From the NCBI GenBank assembly GCA_030762175.1, contig CM060846.1, positions 235,787,512-235,851,511 of the forward strand: a DNA stretch of 64,000 bases, read 5' to 3'. The number at the start of each line of letters is the position of its first letter. Within the stretch, counting starts at the first letter, position 1. Made by a program: the position numbers and the translations under genes. The stretch is from Metallyticus violacea (taxonomy: Eukaryota; Arthropoda; Insecta; Mantodea; Metallyticidae). Below the pieces are notes generated by a model. It ran no database searches, had not been told where the DNA came from, and worked only from the letters and a program-made list of their open reading frames with translations. This document shows, one piece after another, positions 1 to 11,984 of the stretch.

Positions 1-1560
1 AGCTACTATTAAAATGGAGAATGGAAAATTATATGGTAATCAGTCTGAATAAAACAGTATAGCAATGCTTCTCCCTTGAATATAAAAAGGAGAACTTTGA
101 AATCAAAATTATAAATAACACACTATCAAAGAGTGTTAGCACAAAATAACTGAGCATACAGTTAGACAAAAGACTAAGCTGGGAATACCACATTGCAATG
201 ACCAAAATGAAAATAGAATCCCATCTTAATCTACTAAAAAGTATATAGAGAGCCACTTGGCTCTCAAGAAATGCTGAAACAAACCTACAACAATTAGTAA
301 AATGCTTAATGATATATAGAAGCAAAGTCCTTATTACTGCCAAACCAATTAAATTACAAAAAATGGGCCTCAAATAAAATAATGCCTAAACACTCATTTG
401 TGGAGCAGTAAAACACGCATAACAGCATTAGAATTATATACCAGTATGAATCAACAACAGTCAAAATAAAAGTCCAGGTTGCATCAAATTGTGTGATCAT
501 TACATCTCTTTCTGATTAAAAATGTGTGAACAGCAAATACAAACTAAAAACACATCACATACTTAGAAAAATAATCATCAATTGTCAACATTATTTATAA
601 AGCATAATAAATGTAAAATCTGGAAAACTACTAGATAATAATTTAAAATATCAAAATATAGAAATATATACAGTTAAGATGAAAAATTCAAGAAGAAGTC
701 CAGAATATTCAATCCAGAACATGCAAAATGACTTTCTTTGGAACCATTGCTAAGAGATTCCCAGAAAATAAAAGATTGAACATAAACACTGATGACTTTA
801 TGGTTAATAAAGAAGAAACAGGAGCTGGAATATATATATATATATATATATACAGCTATTGTCACACTACATTTCAATTGGAGGAGATAACATAATCCAT
901 TTTGGAGAACTAGAAGCAATATTTCATGCTTTGAAACAAAATAAACTCTTTCCAAAGAGTGATATTTTTGGTAGATTGCTAAGCAGCAGCTCAGATAGTG
1001 GCACCAACTCCATACTAAATTAAACAAATGCAACATAAGAAATCAAGAAGTATCATCAAATACAACAAACAATTTCCAGAAAAACACAGCAGTGAATCCC
1101 ACCACATTACAGAATGATGGGGAACTAAATAGCAAACCTCTTAGCCAAGGAAGGAACCAAACAATTGAATCAACAAAAGCACAGGAAAAGAAACCAATAA
1201 GAAGACAGTTTAAGTAATAAGCACATCAGAATTCAAAACAAAATCAAGAGAAATAAAAAAAAAACATGGAAAAGCATTCAGTAGACCTGGGAGAAATGCA
1301 AAAACAAACCTACATATGAAATAATCTCAGTTACTAGATCAACAGAAAATGGCTGTTTGGCTGCCCATCTCTGCATGATAGGCATCCACGAGTCAGAAAG
1401 ATGTATGCTTTGTAATGAACCTAATAACAGGATGGACATTGAACACCAACTACACTGCAAATAACTAAATAAGGAACTCTAGAATAGGAAGAACATCTCT
1501 GCCCTATACTGGACTGCTTAGAAGCCAGTGGGTTGAAATTAAAGAAATACCATTTGAAAA
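1..1560 (+). mobile_element. LINE A1: 3' part of a non-LTR retrotransposon with RNase H, decayed
   Basis: Translating the plus strand in shifting frames gives the thumb region after the reverse transcriptase active site (frames around 100-430, with ITAKPIKLQKMGLK near 330-370). An RNase H-like stretch follows (GELEAIFHALKQNKLFPKSD near 905-960). A C-terminal Cys/His tail (RCMLCNEPNN then IEHQLHC) lies near 1,400-1,455. This order fits I/R1/LOA-type LINEs that carry RNase H; the exact clade is uncertain. Frameshifts and stops make it inactive. The 5' part lies outside the window. A (TA)n run at about 832-851 interrupts the RNase H. The minus-strand open frames at 29-373 and 674-1,036 are antisense shadows. 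Confidence 0.78.
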
Positions 1561-1964
1561 ATATTAATTCATTTGATATATATATAGTCAGTTACATTTG
1601 GTTCCTAGTATTTCCAGCATATTAATAATGACAGACAGTTTTGCTTGGATAAAAACAGATTAATTACTGTGCACAACTAGTTTATGGTGAAATGGAATGC
1701 ATGTAACTAATATCTGATTGGATACATAGTATTTGGTGTTTACATAGATCATTGGAACCCTTACAAATGGTTTTAATATATATCAGGTATATGTAGTGTT
1801 GCTGATGACACTTTATTTTCCAGTGAAAATCAAAGCCTTTTACCCTAGAAAAACAGCATTGCCTAGAATAATAAATTTTGCTTTGGTATGATATATACAG
1901 TAGTTTTTCTAAAAGAAAGGAGCAACCATTTTTTTAGGCAAATGTGCATTAGCAGATAAATGGT

Positions 1965-2200
1965 TTTGACTAGTAGGTGCCAGGATTAATGTATATTTTC
2001 AGGCATAAAATTCATTAATATGGTCTACTTCAGAAGAGAAGTAAAGCCCTGGGTGCCATGTCATAGATTTATGACACAAAAAAGATCCTCAAGCATGAAA
2101 GAATGGGCCTATGAGCAAAATTTATCTACTCTTTCATTCCCTGAATTGAATAGTGAACTGATGACCTAAGATTTTAAAGGGCATCCATAAATAAACCAAA
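1965..2200 (+). mobile_element. SINE copy S1, tRNA-derived family, decayed
   Basis: The stretch follows the body of the complete SINE at 35,019-35,299: a GTAAAGCC-TGGGT block, a CCTCAAGC-TGAAAGA block, a GAGCAAAATTT block, a CTGATGACCT block and an AAATAAAC tail. The tRNA-like head is largely unrecognisable. It lies in the left arm of the palindrome and is mirrored by S2 at 14,801-15,030. Confidence 0.75.
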
Positions 2201-2209
2201 TCATCCAAA

Positions 2210-5040
2210 TAGTAGGTCACATTCTTCAGTGATTTATGACAGAAATCCCTGAATAATCCACAGAGTGCAGCAAATAATTCACACAGAGCATGTGTACACA
2301 TATTAGTCCTATTCATTATGTGTAATAAATCTTCATGGGATACATTAATGTTATAAATACCTCAAGGATACTACAAGAAATAGTACCGCATACTGGTTAA
2401 CATTTATAACATATAATAACCCTAACCTAATACTAACTAAGGAAGAAGAAATGAATATAGCACTGAAAAAGCCACAAAATTACCATTTAGAGGTCAGCAT
2501 AAAAGAATGTTCAAATTTCATATATATATAATTATTAGGATTAATGTACACTAATGTGCAGAATAGGTGCAAACAAATCAGCATCTGCCATGGTTTTCTA
2601 CTTGGGGTCATACACAATTCTGGTTCACATCTGCAGTACATGATGGCAGAATGAGTAAAAATAGCAATTCAGCTTCAGGAGGCTTCACCAAGGTCATCTG
2701 GTACATAGATTATGTGACTTTTTTTTGTGGGAATTTGTTTATGTTCCATATATTCTGAAAAGATAGCATGTACCTCTGCACCTGCCTTACACAGGCTGTG
2801 GCATCAATCACTATTGATATGTTGAAGTGATTGTGAAACTAATTGGATTAATGGTAAAATATGTCCGAGTGACCAAAAATACTCACATTAAAGAATTCAA
2901 CATTACAAACATTAATATTTTATTTATCACATATTAGAATGTATTTAACTTGGAGTTAAATATTACAGGAATCAACTAAACTTTAAATTTGAGCATTCTT
3001 TTATGTACATGCTGTGTATGTGGGTTTATAAATATGTAAGAACAAGATTATCAACTTACAAAAGTAACATGTAACTCCTGTATACTCCATGCTTGTGAAA
3101 GTATACTTAGTTGGCCCAAATATTGGATTTGTCATGTGTCATTTATCTTTTAATATTTCAGTATCTTTTTCTTTTGGTTAAGTTCCCAAATACAAATTCT
3201 TTTGTATTTTTCATATATATTTCCAGGAACTTGACTCTCAGTAGCTGGACATCTATTGGAGTTTCCTTTTAAAAAGTGGATGAATCAAAAATCTAATTTT
3301 ATGTATTTTCTTTCAACTGTTTACAGGTCAGGCAGCATAATTAGGATACAGTAAATTTTGGAGCATATTGTAAATCATTTAACAACATATATCTAATTAT
3401 TCTGGTAACATAGCCTATTAAGTAATCATAGCTGTAGTAAACTCATACCTAAACACAAGTAGCAGTATTTAAAGTTGGACATTTCCTAATTACTTATTTT
3501 GTAATATGGCCACTCATTAGTGTATTAAAAAAATAACAAAAAAAAACATAGGTATTAGTGAAGTGTTAAAAAAATATAATAGTGCTCTTCATAAATGAAA
3601 TGAGTCAGGGTGGAAATGGTGAATATTAGGCAACAGTATTTCAGTTACAATTTCCATTTCACATTGAATCTTTTTCGAGAAATTTTTAATTTGAGTTGTA
3701 TGGTGTGTAGTGATAATATCTGATGAAAAACAAAGGAAACACAGTGGAAGTAGAGAGCTGACACATAGTGAAGGACTTAAGGACACTGAAGCAATGCTGC
3801 ATCATTTTGCCAAATCATGGTCATTTTGTTCTTGTGTTGCCCCCATGACTAAGCTGCGAGAGGAAGAAAAACTGTGAGAGACAAACCACCATCACCATAT
3901 TTTTGTCTAAAAGCGTCTAGTCATTGGATTGATATGCACATTTTTTTTATATTTAACGTTCTACATTTTCTTTTGACATTTTTACATTAAATCATTTCAA
4001 AATTTTCTGAATTCTGAATACCCCTGCACAATTCCATAAAACTCAAGATTTTCCCATCTTGACAGCCTGCAAGACTGCAATAAGTTGTGTTGGTGAGACT
4101 CCATTTTATTAGCCACATCTGCCTTTCTTTACATATCTTTAGAGAAATGCCCAGACGATTGATATGAATAATTTTCATGCAGCAAACTGTATTAGCTAGC
4201 ATTTCATTTCCTGGTAAGTAGCAATAATATATGTGCTAAGTAGTTTAATAAAACCAAATTTCTTTTCTTAAGAGCCTTTAAATATGCTCATTGATTTATA
4301 AGACATTACTTTCCCTTTATATCTATTGCAACTTGTTCCACCTGGTTAAATAAAGCCATGGCATTGCTAAGTATTTGAATGTTGCTGGAATACTCTTAAC
4401 TTTTTCTTAATTGTCTCTGCTGTGAAATCCTTTCCTACTGATACATCTAGTGAGAGAGGCAGCTATGCCACATGATCATGAAACTGTTTTCAAAATGGCT
4501 TGTTTAGAGAGTGAGTATAAGATGACAGTGAACCCCTACTAGGGATTCTATATGAATGGCTTACTAACCAGTTTATATATAATTTAATGTTTAAAAATAT
4601 AATAAATCATTTTTAATGTTTGAATTGCTAAATGTTGTTTCCTATTTATTTATTTAATTTTAGGCAGATGAATAAAATTTTAAAATTTCTCATCTATTTC
4701 ATGATTTTCTATATATATTTTTATTTCTGATGTTTCAAAAAATTTACATAAATACATCAAGTTATATAGTTATAATTCAGAACATAGATGATGTCTTACT
4801 TTTGCCAGTAATTTTTTTAATGTAGAAATTGCTATTTCCTGGAGGATGTGATCAAGCATTTATTTATAAAAAATCTAGAGTATCTTTTAGTTTCAAATGA
4901 AAAAAACACACTTGTAAAAATTAGGTTACAGCATGAATTTCTGAATTCATGAATCTTATCAGTGATCCAAAATTCATGTCTGATTCTTCTTCTGCTGTTA
5001 ATGTCTTACACAAGGCTAGTATGAAAAATAATTTTAAAGT
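2210..5040. other. AT-rich palindrome-arm sequence without a recognised gene
   Basis: I found no recognisable protein family here on either strand. Short open frames such as 2,567-2,758 (+) and 3,589-3,786 (-) have counterparts in the other arm. The first keeps similar peptides in both copies (HDGRMSKNSN here, HDGKMSKNSN at 14,180-14,443), which may reflect an old coding remnant or simply shared descent. Confidence 0.6.
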
Positions 5041-5061
5041 ATATATTTAACCCTAGTAATT

Positions 5062-5250
5062 GATGGCTAAACTAAAAGTGGCTACTGTGAAAATGAAAAG
5101 CAGGTGGGTGCGAGGCTGTTGTTGAATTAACCTTCTGAAACTAACTGCACATTAGTCATAATTTTTAAAAAATCATATTTCTGATTGTTTCCTTACTGTA
5201 GAACTATTTCATAATTGCAGTCAGTTTTCAAATGCAAACAAAAATAAAAT
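5062..5250 (+). repeat. Direct repeat at the loop edge, copy 1
   Basis: This block, starting GATGGCTAAACTAAAAGTGG and ending near TCAGTTTTCAAATGCAAA, recurs in the same orientation at 11,784-11,970. The arms just outside it are inverted. So the block itself was flipped relative to the palindrome, or was copied separately. Confidence 0.85.
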
Positions 5251-6020
5251 TTTTTAAAAGTGAAATATATGGTGGAAAATGTGCTGTCCCTTGCTAAGTG
5301 GACCTATAGCCAAGTCTGCCTCTGACAGTAATAAGGAATATACTAACCTTTTGAGAAGCATGTAGAACAAAAGAAAAATACTAGCATTGACAGACTTAAA
5401 TTAAAGAAATTCCTCTAAAATAGACTCCTACTTTGCTTCTTAGTCGTTAAGAAATTTTTCATCTTGTAGGTAAGGATTTTTTCCATCTATCCACAAAAAT
5501 CTAATAGATATACTGCTCAAATACAAGTAAAATAGGCAGATCAAAAATAGTATCATACTTGTTAAAGGAAAATTCAAGCCAAATTATTCATTTTTACAAA
5601 TAAGGAGAGGGTAAATTTGACTGAAATCAGAATTTATTTTTAAGGGAATATCTGTGTGTGCCCAACTATAAGGAAAGCAATAATCTTGCTTTGCTTTAAA
5701 ACTGTTTCTCAGTACCTTCAACTCAACACTGCAGTTTTAAGGACAACATTGTCTATAAGATTTGCCCTGCTTTAGACATAATCATCATGGCTACCAATGT
5801 TTGTTACCCAGGATTAAATAAAGCAATAAAGAAAAGTGTCTGCATTCCAAAGCAATGCATGCCAAATTAACAAAATTGGGTATCACAAACAATAACATTG
5901 GATGTGAAAATATATGTTTGAAAGAGTAGGGTCAAGAAGCAGTGATCTTCTTCTGGGAGAACAGGTCATGCTAGACATGTATGAAAAATACATGAATATT
6001 GGTATCATGTTTATTTGAAT
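5250..6020. other. Intergenic, nothing recognised
   Basis: AT-rich sequence in the palindrome loop. No family was recognised in six frames, and no repeat was noticed. Confidence 0.5.
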
Positions 6021-7000
6021 TTTTATTTCCACAAGGCTAGTAAAATTGCTTTTGAATTAGATGATATATGCATGTAGTGTGGTCCATGTTTGAAGGGAAT
6101 ATTGTTCAAAAGAATTTTCAGAGCCTTAAACAGCAAAAAGGGTTCAATCTTACCATGCAAGCATATATTTAGTAGACGGGGGCTGCTTACATTTCTGTAA
6201 ACTGGTTTTAATGTCTGAATTGCCTCACAGCACATATATTGTTTATGTTGATAACATTTAGACCTGCCCTCTAAAATAGCTCTCTGGTATGTGCACCAAA
6301 ACTGATTCTTTTAAGCACAAATTGTGGCTTGGTTTTTCATCCATAGATGATTTATGTAATAAGCTGGCAAGCATAGTTTTCCTCATACAGTTAAATTGTC
6401 TTGATTACTCCTATTGGTTAAGCCATAATAATTTTGGGGAAAATAATGTCACTATGTGTTTGATGACCATAACCTTCAGGCATTTTCTTTCAGGAAGTGT
6501 TTTCCAATTTAATTCATTTCTTAATTTCATGAGCCTGATTCCAATCTCTTGTGCACATGGCCTATACATTTCAGCTTTAGGTTAGAAACATTAATTCCAT
6601 ACAGTTCAACTGCACAAAAAATTCTATAGCCCTTACAGTCACCATCATTCAGCTATTGTATATACCTTACACCATAGTTTTCCCAAGATCATTCAAATAT
6701 TTGTATAACTGCATCAGATTCCATATCCCCACTGGATCCACTAAAGTTAATGTAACATTGACAGTTATTACTGCTTGTTTTACAGGCACTGTGGAATTTT
6801 GTCAGGCACTCTGGACTGAATTCTTTTCCAATATCAACTGAAGTGGCACTTAAAATTCCATTTAGAAAAGTATTTCCCTACTTTTGTCAAGCTTCATCAC
6901 AAGCTGCAGCAATATTTTTGCTTCATTTTATTCAAATGGCTCTAGAAGTGCATTTTGCATAGGTTACTGATTTCTTTTAGGCTGTCACACAATATTTTAT
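6020..7000 (-). pseudogene. Mutator-like (MULE-type) transposase remnant
   Basis: Reading the minus strand from 7,000 down with frame changes gives a series in the order expected of arthropod Mutator-like transposases: SDAVIQIFE then SWENYGVRYIQ (about 6,690-6,740), DGDCKGYRIF (about 6,650-6,680), LKCIGHVHKRLES (about 6,560-6,600), KSSMDEKPSHNLCL (about 6,320-6,360), and finally KPVYRNVSSPRLLNICLHGK inside the open frame 6,023-6,235. The DGDSK-like and GHV-KRL blocks are characteristic of the family. Numerous stops and shifts show it is dead. It sits in the loop of the large palindrome and has no inverted partner. A fragment of a related element lies at 23,118-23,945 on the other strand. Confidence 0.72.
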
Positions 7001-8820
7001 TGTGGTGATCAAGAATGGAGTTGGCAGATTTATTGTTGCACAAAAAGATTATGCTGCTTTGAAGCCTTTTCCAATGCACTTCATTCTATGCACTCTCTCT
7101 GGCACCTTTTATTGTTCAAGCCTGAGGTGTAGACTGATGTTTGCTCAATGTTTATACTATACATTATAACTAGTTTTGAAGTTAACCCATTTCTGCTGCA
7201 TATAGTTTCAAACTTCTTAATTGAGTTGCTACTTTTATAATATTTTCATGTAACAAATGATTTCACTAAACCTAAATTAATTAAAACTGACCTTGAATTT
7301 ATAATTATACTATTTGTATTTTGAGGTTCATCATCCAAATAGGACCTTTCCTTTTTGAGCCTTTTAAACCTGAATTCTTCTCTACACCTGAAGAACAAGA
7401 AGAAACATTTTCTTTTTTCTGGTTTGTAAATCAACTTCTGAATTTCCATAGAAATAGTACAATGAACAGAATCATTCAATACCAAAATTTACACCCTATA
7501 ACCCTAAATTAAATACAATAACATACTAACATAAATGTAAATTATACCAAAATGAAAAAAAACAGGCCTTTTACAATCATTTGATGTGGCCAAATGATGC
7601 TTAAACAGGTTAGGCCACATACAAATATAAAATATACCATATTGAAAACTGTAATTTATGGTTTTAAAGATAAAAATGGAAGTTTGGCCTCAAAATGAGC
7701 TTGGTAGTGGTCATGGATGGCAGATGATGGTATTTACTAAAGAACCAATAATAACCAGAAAAATGTTTTAATTATGTACATTTTATAGATGCATGAATTC
7801 AGAAAAGATGGGAAATTTTTGGGACTGAAATTTAGAAATTGCATTTTTTCATTCCCTCTTATATACATGTACCCTTAAGCTAACACCGGGGTATTTATTA
7901 CTTTTTAGAAATGTTGTAAGTCTTGGAGTGAACTTAAACATGAACATGAACATGAACATTTCAAAAGAATGGAAGAATAGTCTAATTTATTAAGTTGGTG
8001 AATCATTACAAATTTTGCAAATTAATTAACTGATGCAATTTCAGAAAAAACTTTTTATTATAAAAAGAACTCATTTCTATAACTGTACAAAAATAAAACA
8101 CGTGCTCAGCAGAATGTATTGGAATATGCAGATATATGTTGTAAAGAAAAATATTACTACTGAAATATTTTAAGGATAAAATCAATTTCCCACACTTTGA
8201 TTTACAACACTTTGTTGTTCATATAGTATTTTTAGCTTTTTATTAGATCTACAGGCATTTCAATTTTAAACAGCTACAGGAAATGTTAAACTATAAATTT
8301 TTTTGTGCTTGTATATATTAGATTTTGGGTTAAGTAAATTTAATTGATTATTACAACAAATCAAATGTACATTATATTTCAACTAGTTTTCAAGTGAAAA
8401 ATCTCATCCTGTCTGTAGTTTGGTAAGGGTAATATAACCCTATACCTTTTGAATTCATTTCTTATATTAGTAAGTGTATCAAAATTCATATTCAAAGTGG
8501 GACTTAAATTTAATGATATTAGCCAAAAGAATAAAGTAATTTAAAGCAAAATATTTCATGCTATTCACTATAATGTAATTTATGCCCTAACTATTGTTCC
8601 AGTGAAGATAGACATTTGGCACATAACATTCACCTTAAACTATTCACTTGTACCAAAAATATTTCCATATGCACTTAGATTTATTGTAATTGCATACGCA
8701 TGCATAATTTGTTAGTTTTGGAATTCTGTTGGTGTTATTTTGGAAGCACACAATACAATATTACATTATTTACACTTTTATTGTGACTGTCTATTTTGGT
8801 CTGTTAATGTTGCTATTTTA
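7000..8820. other. Intergenic, nothing recognised
   Basis: AT-rich loop sequence. It contains a short direct run of CATGAA units near 7,937-7,960. The overlapping open frames at 7,246-7,485 (-) and 7,321-7,512 (+) resemble nothing I know. Confidence 0.5.
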
Positions 8821-9100
8821 ACTGAGCTGTTTTTAGAACAGCTAGGAATTTGGCATACCTAAAAAGGGGAAAGGATGATCAAGACCCACATCATTTAAAC
8901 ATGCAAAGCTTTGTTATTTTATTTATTAATAGCTTTATTTGAATTTAAAATGGTTTCAGAACTGAGCTGTTTTTAGAACAGATAAGAATTTGGTTATCTA
9001 CAAAGGGGAAAGGAACATCAAGACCCACATCATATAAACATGCAAAACTTTGTTATTTTATTTATTAATAGCTTCAATTGAATTTAAAATGCTTTCAGAA
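8821..9100 (+). repeat. 140-bp tandem duplication, two units
   Basis: Both units begin ACTGAGCTGTTTTTAGAACA (8,821 and 8,961) and end near TTTCAGA. They differ at about a dozen sites and small indels. Period is 140 bp; no coding content was seen. Confidence 0.93.
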
Positions 9101-9269
9101 AATTGCATAAGAGGATATTAAACAATGCCTAATTATTTTACTAGAGAAAGTTATATATCATTCTAAAACTGAAAATTTAGCTTTCGCTTTTCTGTCCATT
9201 ACTCTATTACATATTTTCTGTTAAGTATATTTATTTAAACAACTATAACATTTTTTCCTCAACTGCCTA

Positions 9270-10560
9270 TATGCATTTTGCACAAATGATCTGCACTTTT
9301 CATGCTAATTTTACCTGCAGATTTTCAGCACTTATCACAAAAATCACTTGTCTTGATTCTCTACACAGGCTCTTTTGGCAATTTCTTTCACTTTTTGGAA
9401 GGCTAATGTCCCTCATCCTCATCCTCTTGTTGCTCCTTTTCTTGTGCTTTTGTCCCCCTTCATTTCATTCACCAGATGAAGGATGAATTTACTTTTTGTC
9501 TTTCTATTTGTTACCTCATTTTAAATGACCTATTTATTGATTGTTACTATGTCCAGGATGTTGTAAAAAAAAGGGCATTAACCATCTTCTACATGCTACT
9601 TTATTTTAATATTTGTCAGTCATCTGGTCAATGACATCTACACCATGTTTAGAGTTATTGTAAAAGGTTATGGTTTCTGGTTCCTTCTTATTTTTGTTGC
9701 TTACTGTCATGTCAGAATGCAGTGTACTATGGTGTAGGTCATTGCTGTTTTTCTTTGCTTGGTAAACAGTCAAGGTACAATCTCTGCCATCATTTGATCT
9801 CAAGAAGGTGGTGAAGTGGAGTGGACTGTTGTATTTGTCTTTTTTATCTCATTATAATTTTTGTGACGAACTCTGTTCATTGTTCCCTAAAATGACGCTT
9901 TCTTCTCTTGGAGCTTCTTGGCAAGTTGAAGAGATGAGAAGATCTTGTCTGTCATCATGTTTCTTCCTTGATTTAGAAACAGCTCCATTTGATGTAGAAT
10001 GACATATTCCCCTAGAATTTGATTCCTAGGAATGGCATGGCATTATATATATATTTTATGCTATATCTGCTGCAATCCAGAATTTCAGACTCTATTTGTA
10101 AGATATGTTAGACATAAATTGGGCAAACATGCACCTTATTTTGCTTGGAAGCATTTACTTATCAATAATTATATTTTCTGCGGGGCAAAATGGAGACAGC
10201 TTTCCTCGGGTCTATTACAAATTTCAGAATCAAGAGTTAGCCTATCAGTTAGGAAACTGTCACCTTGGGAAAATTTCTTATCAAATCAGAGAAATCTGAG
10301 AATCTAAAATTTAACCCAGGAATGAGCCTAAAGATAATCCACTGACATACCTTTCATTCAGATAATTCCTCTGGTGCACATAATGCAGATAATCTAATCT
10401 AGTTATTTGAGTGAAACAGTCCACTGGGGTTTCAGTTTCATCTGAGCATTGGAATATGCATACTTCCTTATGAAATGAAGCATCAATTCATCATGGTAAA
10501 GAAAAGCACTGATGGAATAGTCATCCACACATTTGAAAGCATATATAGTTGGACCTCACT
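9270..10560 (-). pseudogene. piggyBac-type transposase remnant
   Basis: The minus strand gives piggyBac blocks in order. They are: a DETETPVDCFTQ N-terminal motif (about 10,430-10,460); SLKFWIAADI (about 10,060-10,090); RNMMTDKIFSSLQLAKKLQ (about 9,910-9,970), containing the TD of the second catalytic aspartate; STLHSD (about 9,710-9,730); and ETITFYNNSKHGVDVIDQM (about 9,615-9,675), the highly conserved block with the third aspartate. Below that, traces of the Cys-rich tail (CDKC, LCKMH) reach about 9,270. Several frameshifts and stops inactivate it. No clear TTAA-flanked termini were found, although a piggyBac-like hairpin lies at 11,085-11,103. It sits within the palindrome loop. Confidence 0.8.
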
Positions 10561-10599
10561 CCTTTAGGACATTTACAGCAACCCTTCTTCCTGATGAAG

Positions 10600-11310
10600 A
10601 TGTTATGTTGATAACATCCCATTTAGATCTGTCTCTAACCACCATTAACTTTTGGACGATTCTTATGGATCTTGGCTGGGCCTGTTGTCATGATTGAGGC
10701 AGCTGATGAGGAAAAGAAGCATGCACACCCACTTCTGATAAGAAATCCTCAATAGCATATACATCACTGTCAATAGTTTTTGGTGTAATTTCACTACTGG
10801 AATCTGATAGGTCAATTTGTGATTAAACATTGGGACCCTCAAAAAAGTGCGCAAAATCTCATCATTCAAAGACCCCTCTGACGATACATGATTCAAGGTG
10901 ACAATCTTGAACACACACTAGCTAAATGGGAACATAATATTAATAGATAAAAGCTGATAGTCTATCTACATGCCACGTCTTAACAATGAGCTGATATTTC
11001 TCTCTGCACATTGTTGATTACCATAACTGCATTGTTGATCATTTGTCAAAAGATTTGCTGCATTATTGTGCTATAAATTTATAGGGGTCAAATTTACCCC
11101 TCTCATTCAAGGGTATAGGGCATAAAAAATGAAAAAAAAATTATATCCTAATGAAATATCTTAAAGAGGAATTGAATAAAAATGATGATGTTTGGTAGAA
11201 TAATATGATCACCTGAGGAAACTATTCAACAATACATTTAGTAAGGGGTCATTTTTTATTACTTTAATAGTACTAGTGTTCAATTAGGTGCTGAACACAA
11301 GTTTTCACCC
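10600..11310. other. Possible piggyBac flank; hairpin at 11,085-11,103
   Basis: No gene was recognised. The sequence GGGGTCAAATTTACCCC near 11,085 is a near-perfect short inverted repeat. GGGTCA-type inverted motifs are common at piggyBac ends, so it may mark a terminus of one of the adjoining piggyBac relics; this is a guess. The minus-strand frame at 10,663-10,914 could be part of a piggyBac N-terminus but shows no diagnostic motif. Confidence 0.35.
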
Positions 11311-11314
11311 AAAC

Positions 11315-11600
11315 TTATATTTTCTTAAGGGTCTGAAGAGCTCCTTGTGCAGGGAGACTGCATTGAAGTTCCATGCACATATGTGATGTAAAGCCTGAAA
11401 TCAGCCAATACACTAAATTCTTTGTGTATTGTGGAAATATGTTGCCATGAGCTGTTGATTTAAGTTTGCTAGCTATGTCATATAAAATACAACTATTCAT
11501 AATTGTGATATTCATTACATAATGAAATAAATATTTCTACCATTTTTTTGAGGTTGATCAAACTTTATAACTTGGGTCCATGTCAACTTTCCTCATATTG
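11315..11600 (-). pseudogene. Second piggyBac-type fragment (C-terminal block, PGBD4-like)
   Basis: The minus strand gives SKKW-KYLFHYVMNITIMNS followed by CILYDIASKL (about 11,450-11,560). This matches the piggyBac C-terminal block in which a Lys/Arg-Lys-Trp motif precedes a hydrophobic helix ending in N-x-ILY. It lies upstream of the N-terminus of the 9,270-10,560 relic on the same strand, so it should come from a different copy or family. Only about 80 residues are visible. Confidence 0.55.
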
Positions 11601-11783
11601 TTAATGTAGTTTTTTAACAGCATTAGGTAGGATAAGGTAATCTAATTTGCTCTTTTTCCCTGCTACCATTCCTTTCTACCTCCTTAATGCACCCTGAGAA
11701 TGTAGTTCAACATAACAGGAGACTATTCCTTTTACGTTTTAGTTTTGACGATTCACAACATTTGCTCTTTCAGGTTATGAAAA

Positions 11784-11970
11784 TTGACGGCTAAACTAGA
11801 AGTGGCTAATGTGAAATTAAAATGTAAGGGGGGGGAGAAGCAGCTATTGTTTAATTTAGCTTCTGAAATAAACTGCACATTAGTAATAATTTTTAAAAAA
11901 TCATATTGCTGATTATTACCTTAGTGAAAAAATATATCCTAATTTTAGTCAGTTTTCAAATGCAAATTGG
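11784..11970 (+). repeat. Direct repeat at the loop edge, copy 2
   Basis: Same-orientation copy of 5,062-5,250, with a G-run at 11,828-11,835 replacing the first copy's GGTGGGTGCG region. It directly abuts the inverted arm that begins at about 11,985. Confidence 0.85.
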
Positions 11971-11984
11971 TATTATTTATATGT

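Larger units (their letters stand above)
1..5040 (+). repeat. Left arm of a ~5 kb inverted duplication
   Basis: The reverse complement of about 11,985-16,430 matches this stretch throughout, with many substitutions and small indels. It includes LINE A1 (1-1,560), a SINE (about 1,965-2,200) and about 2.8 kb of AT-rich sequence with no recognised gene. The arm runs off the left edge of the window. The right arm is shorter mainly because it lacks about 490 bp matching 498-985. The LINE and SINE sit at mirrored positions, so they were present before the segment was duplicated. Confidence 0.88.
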
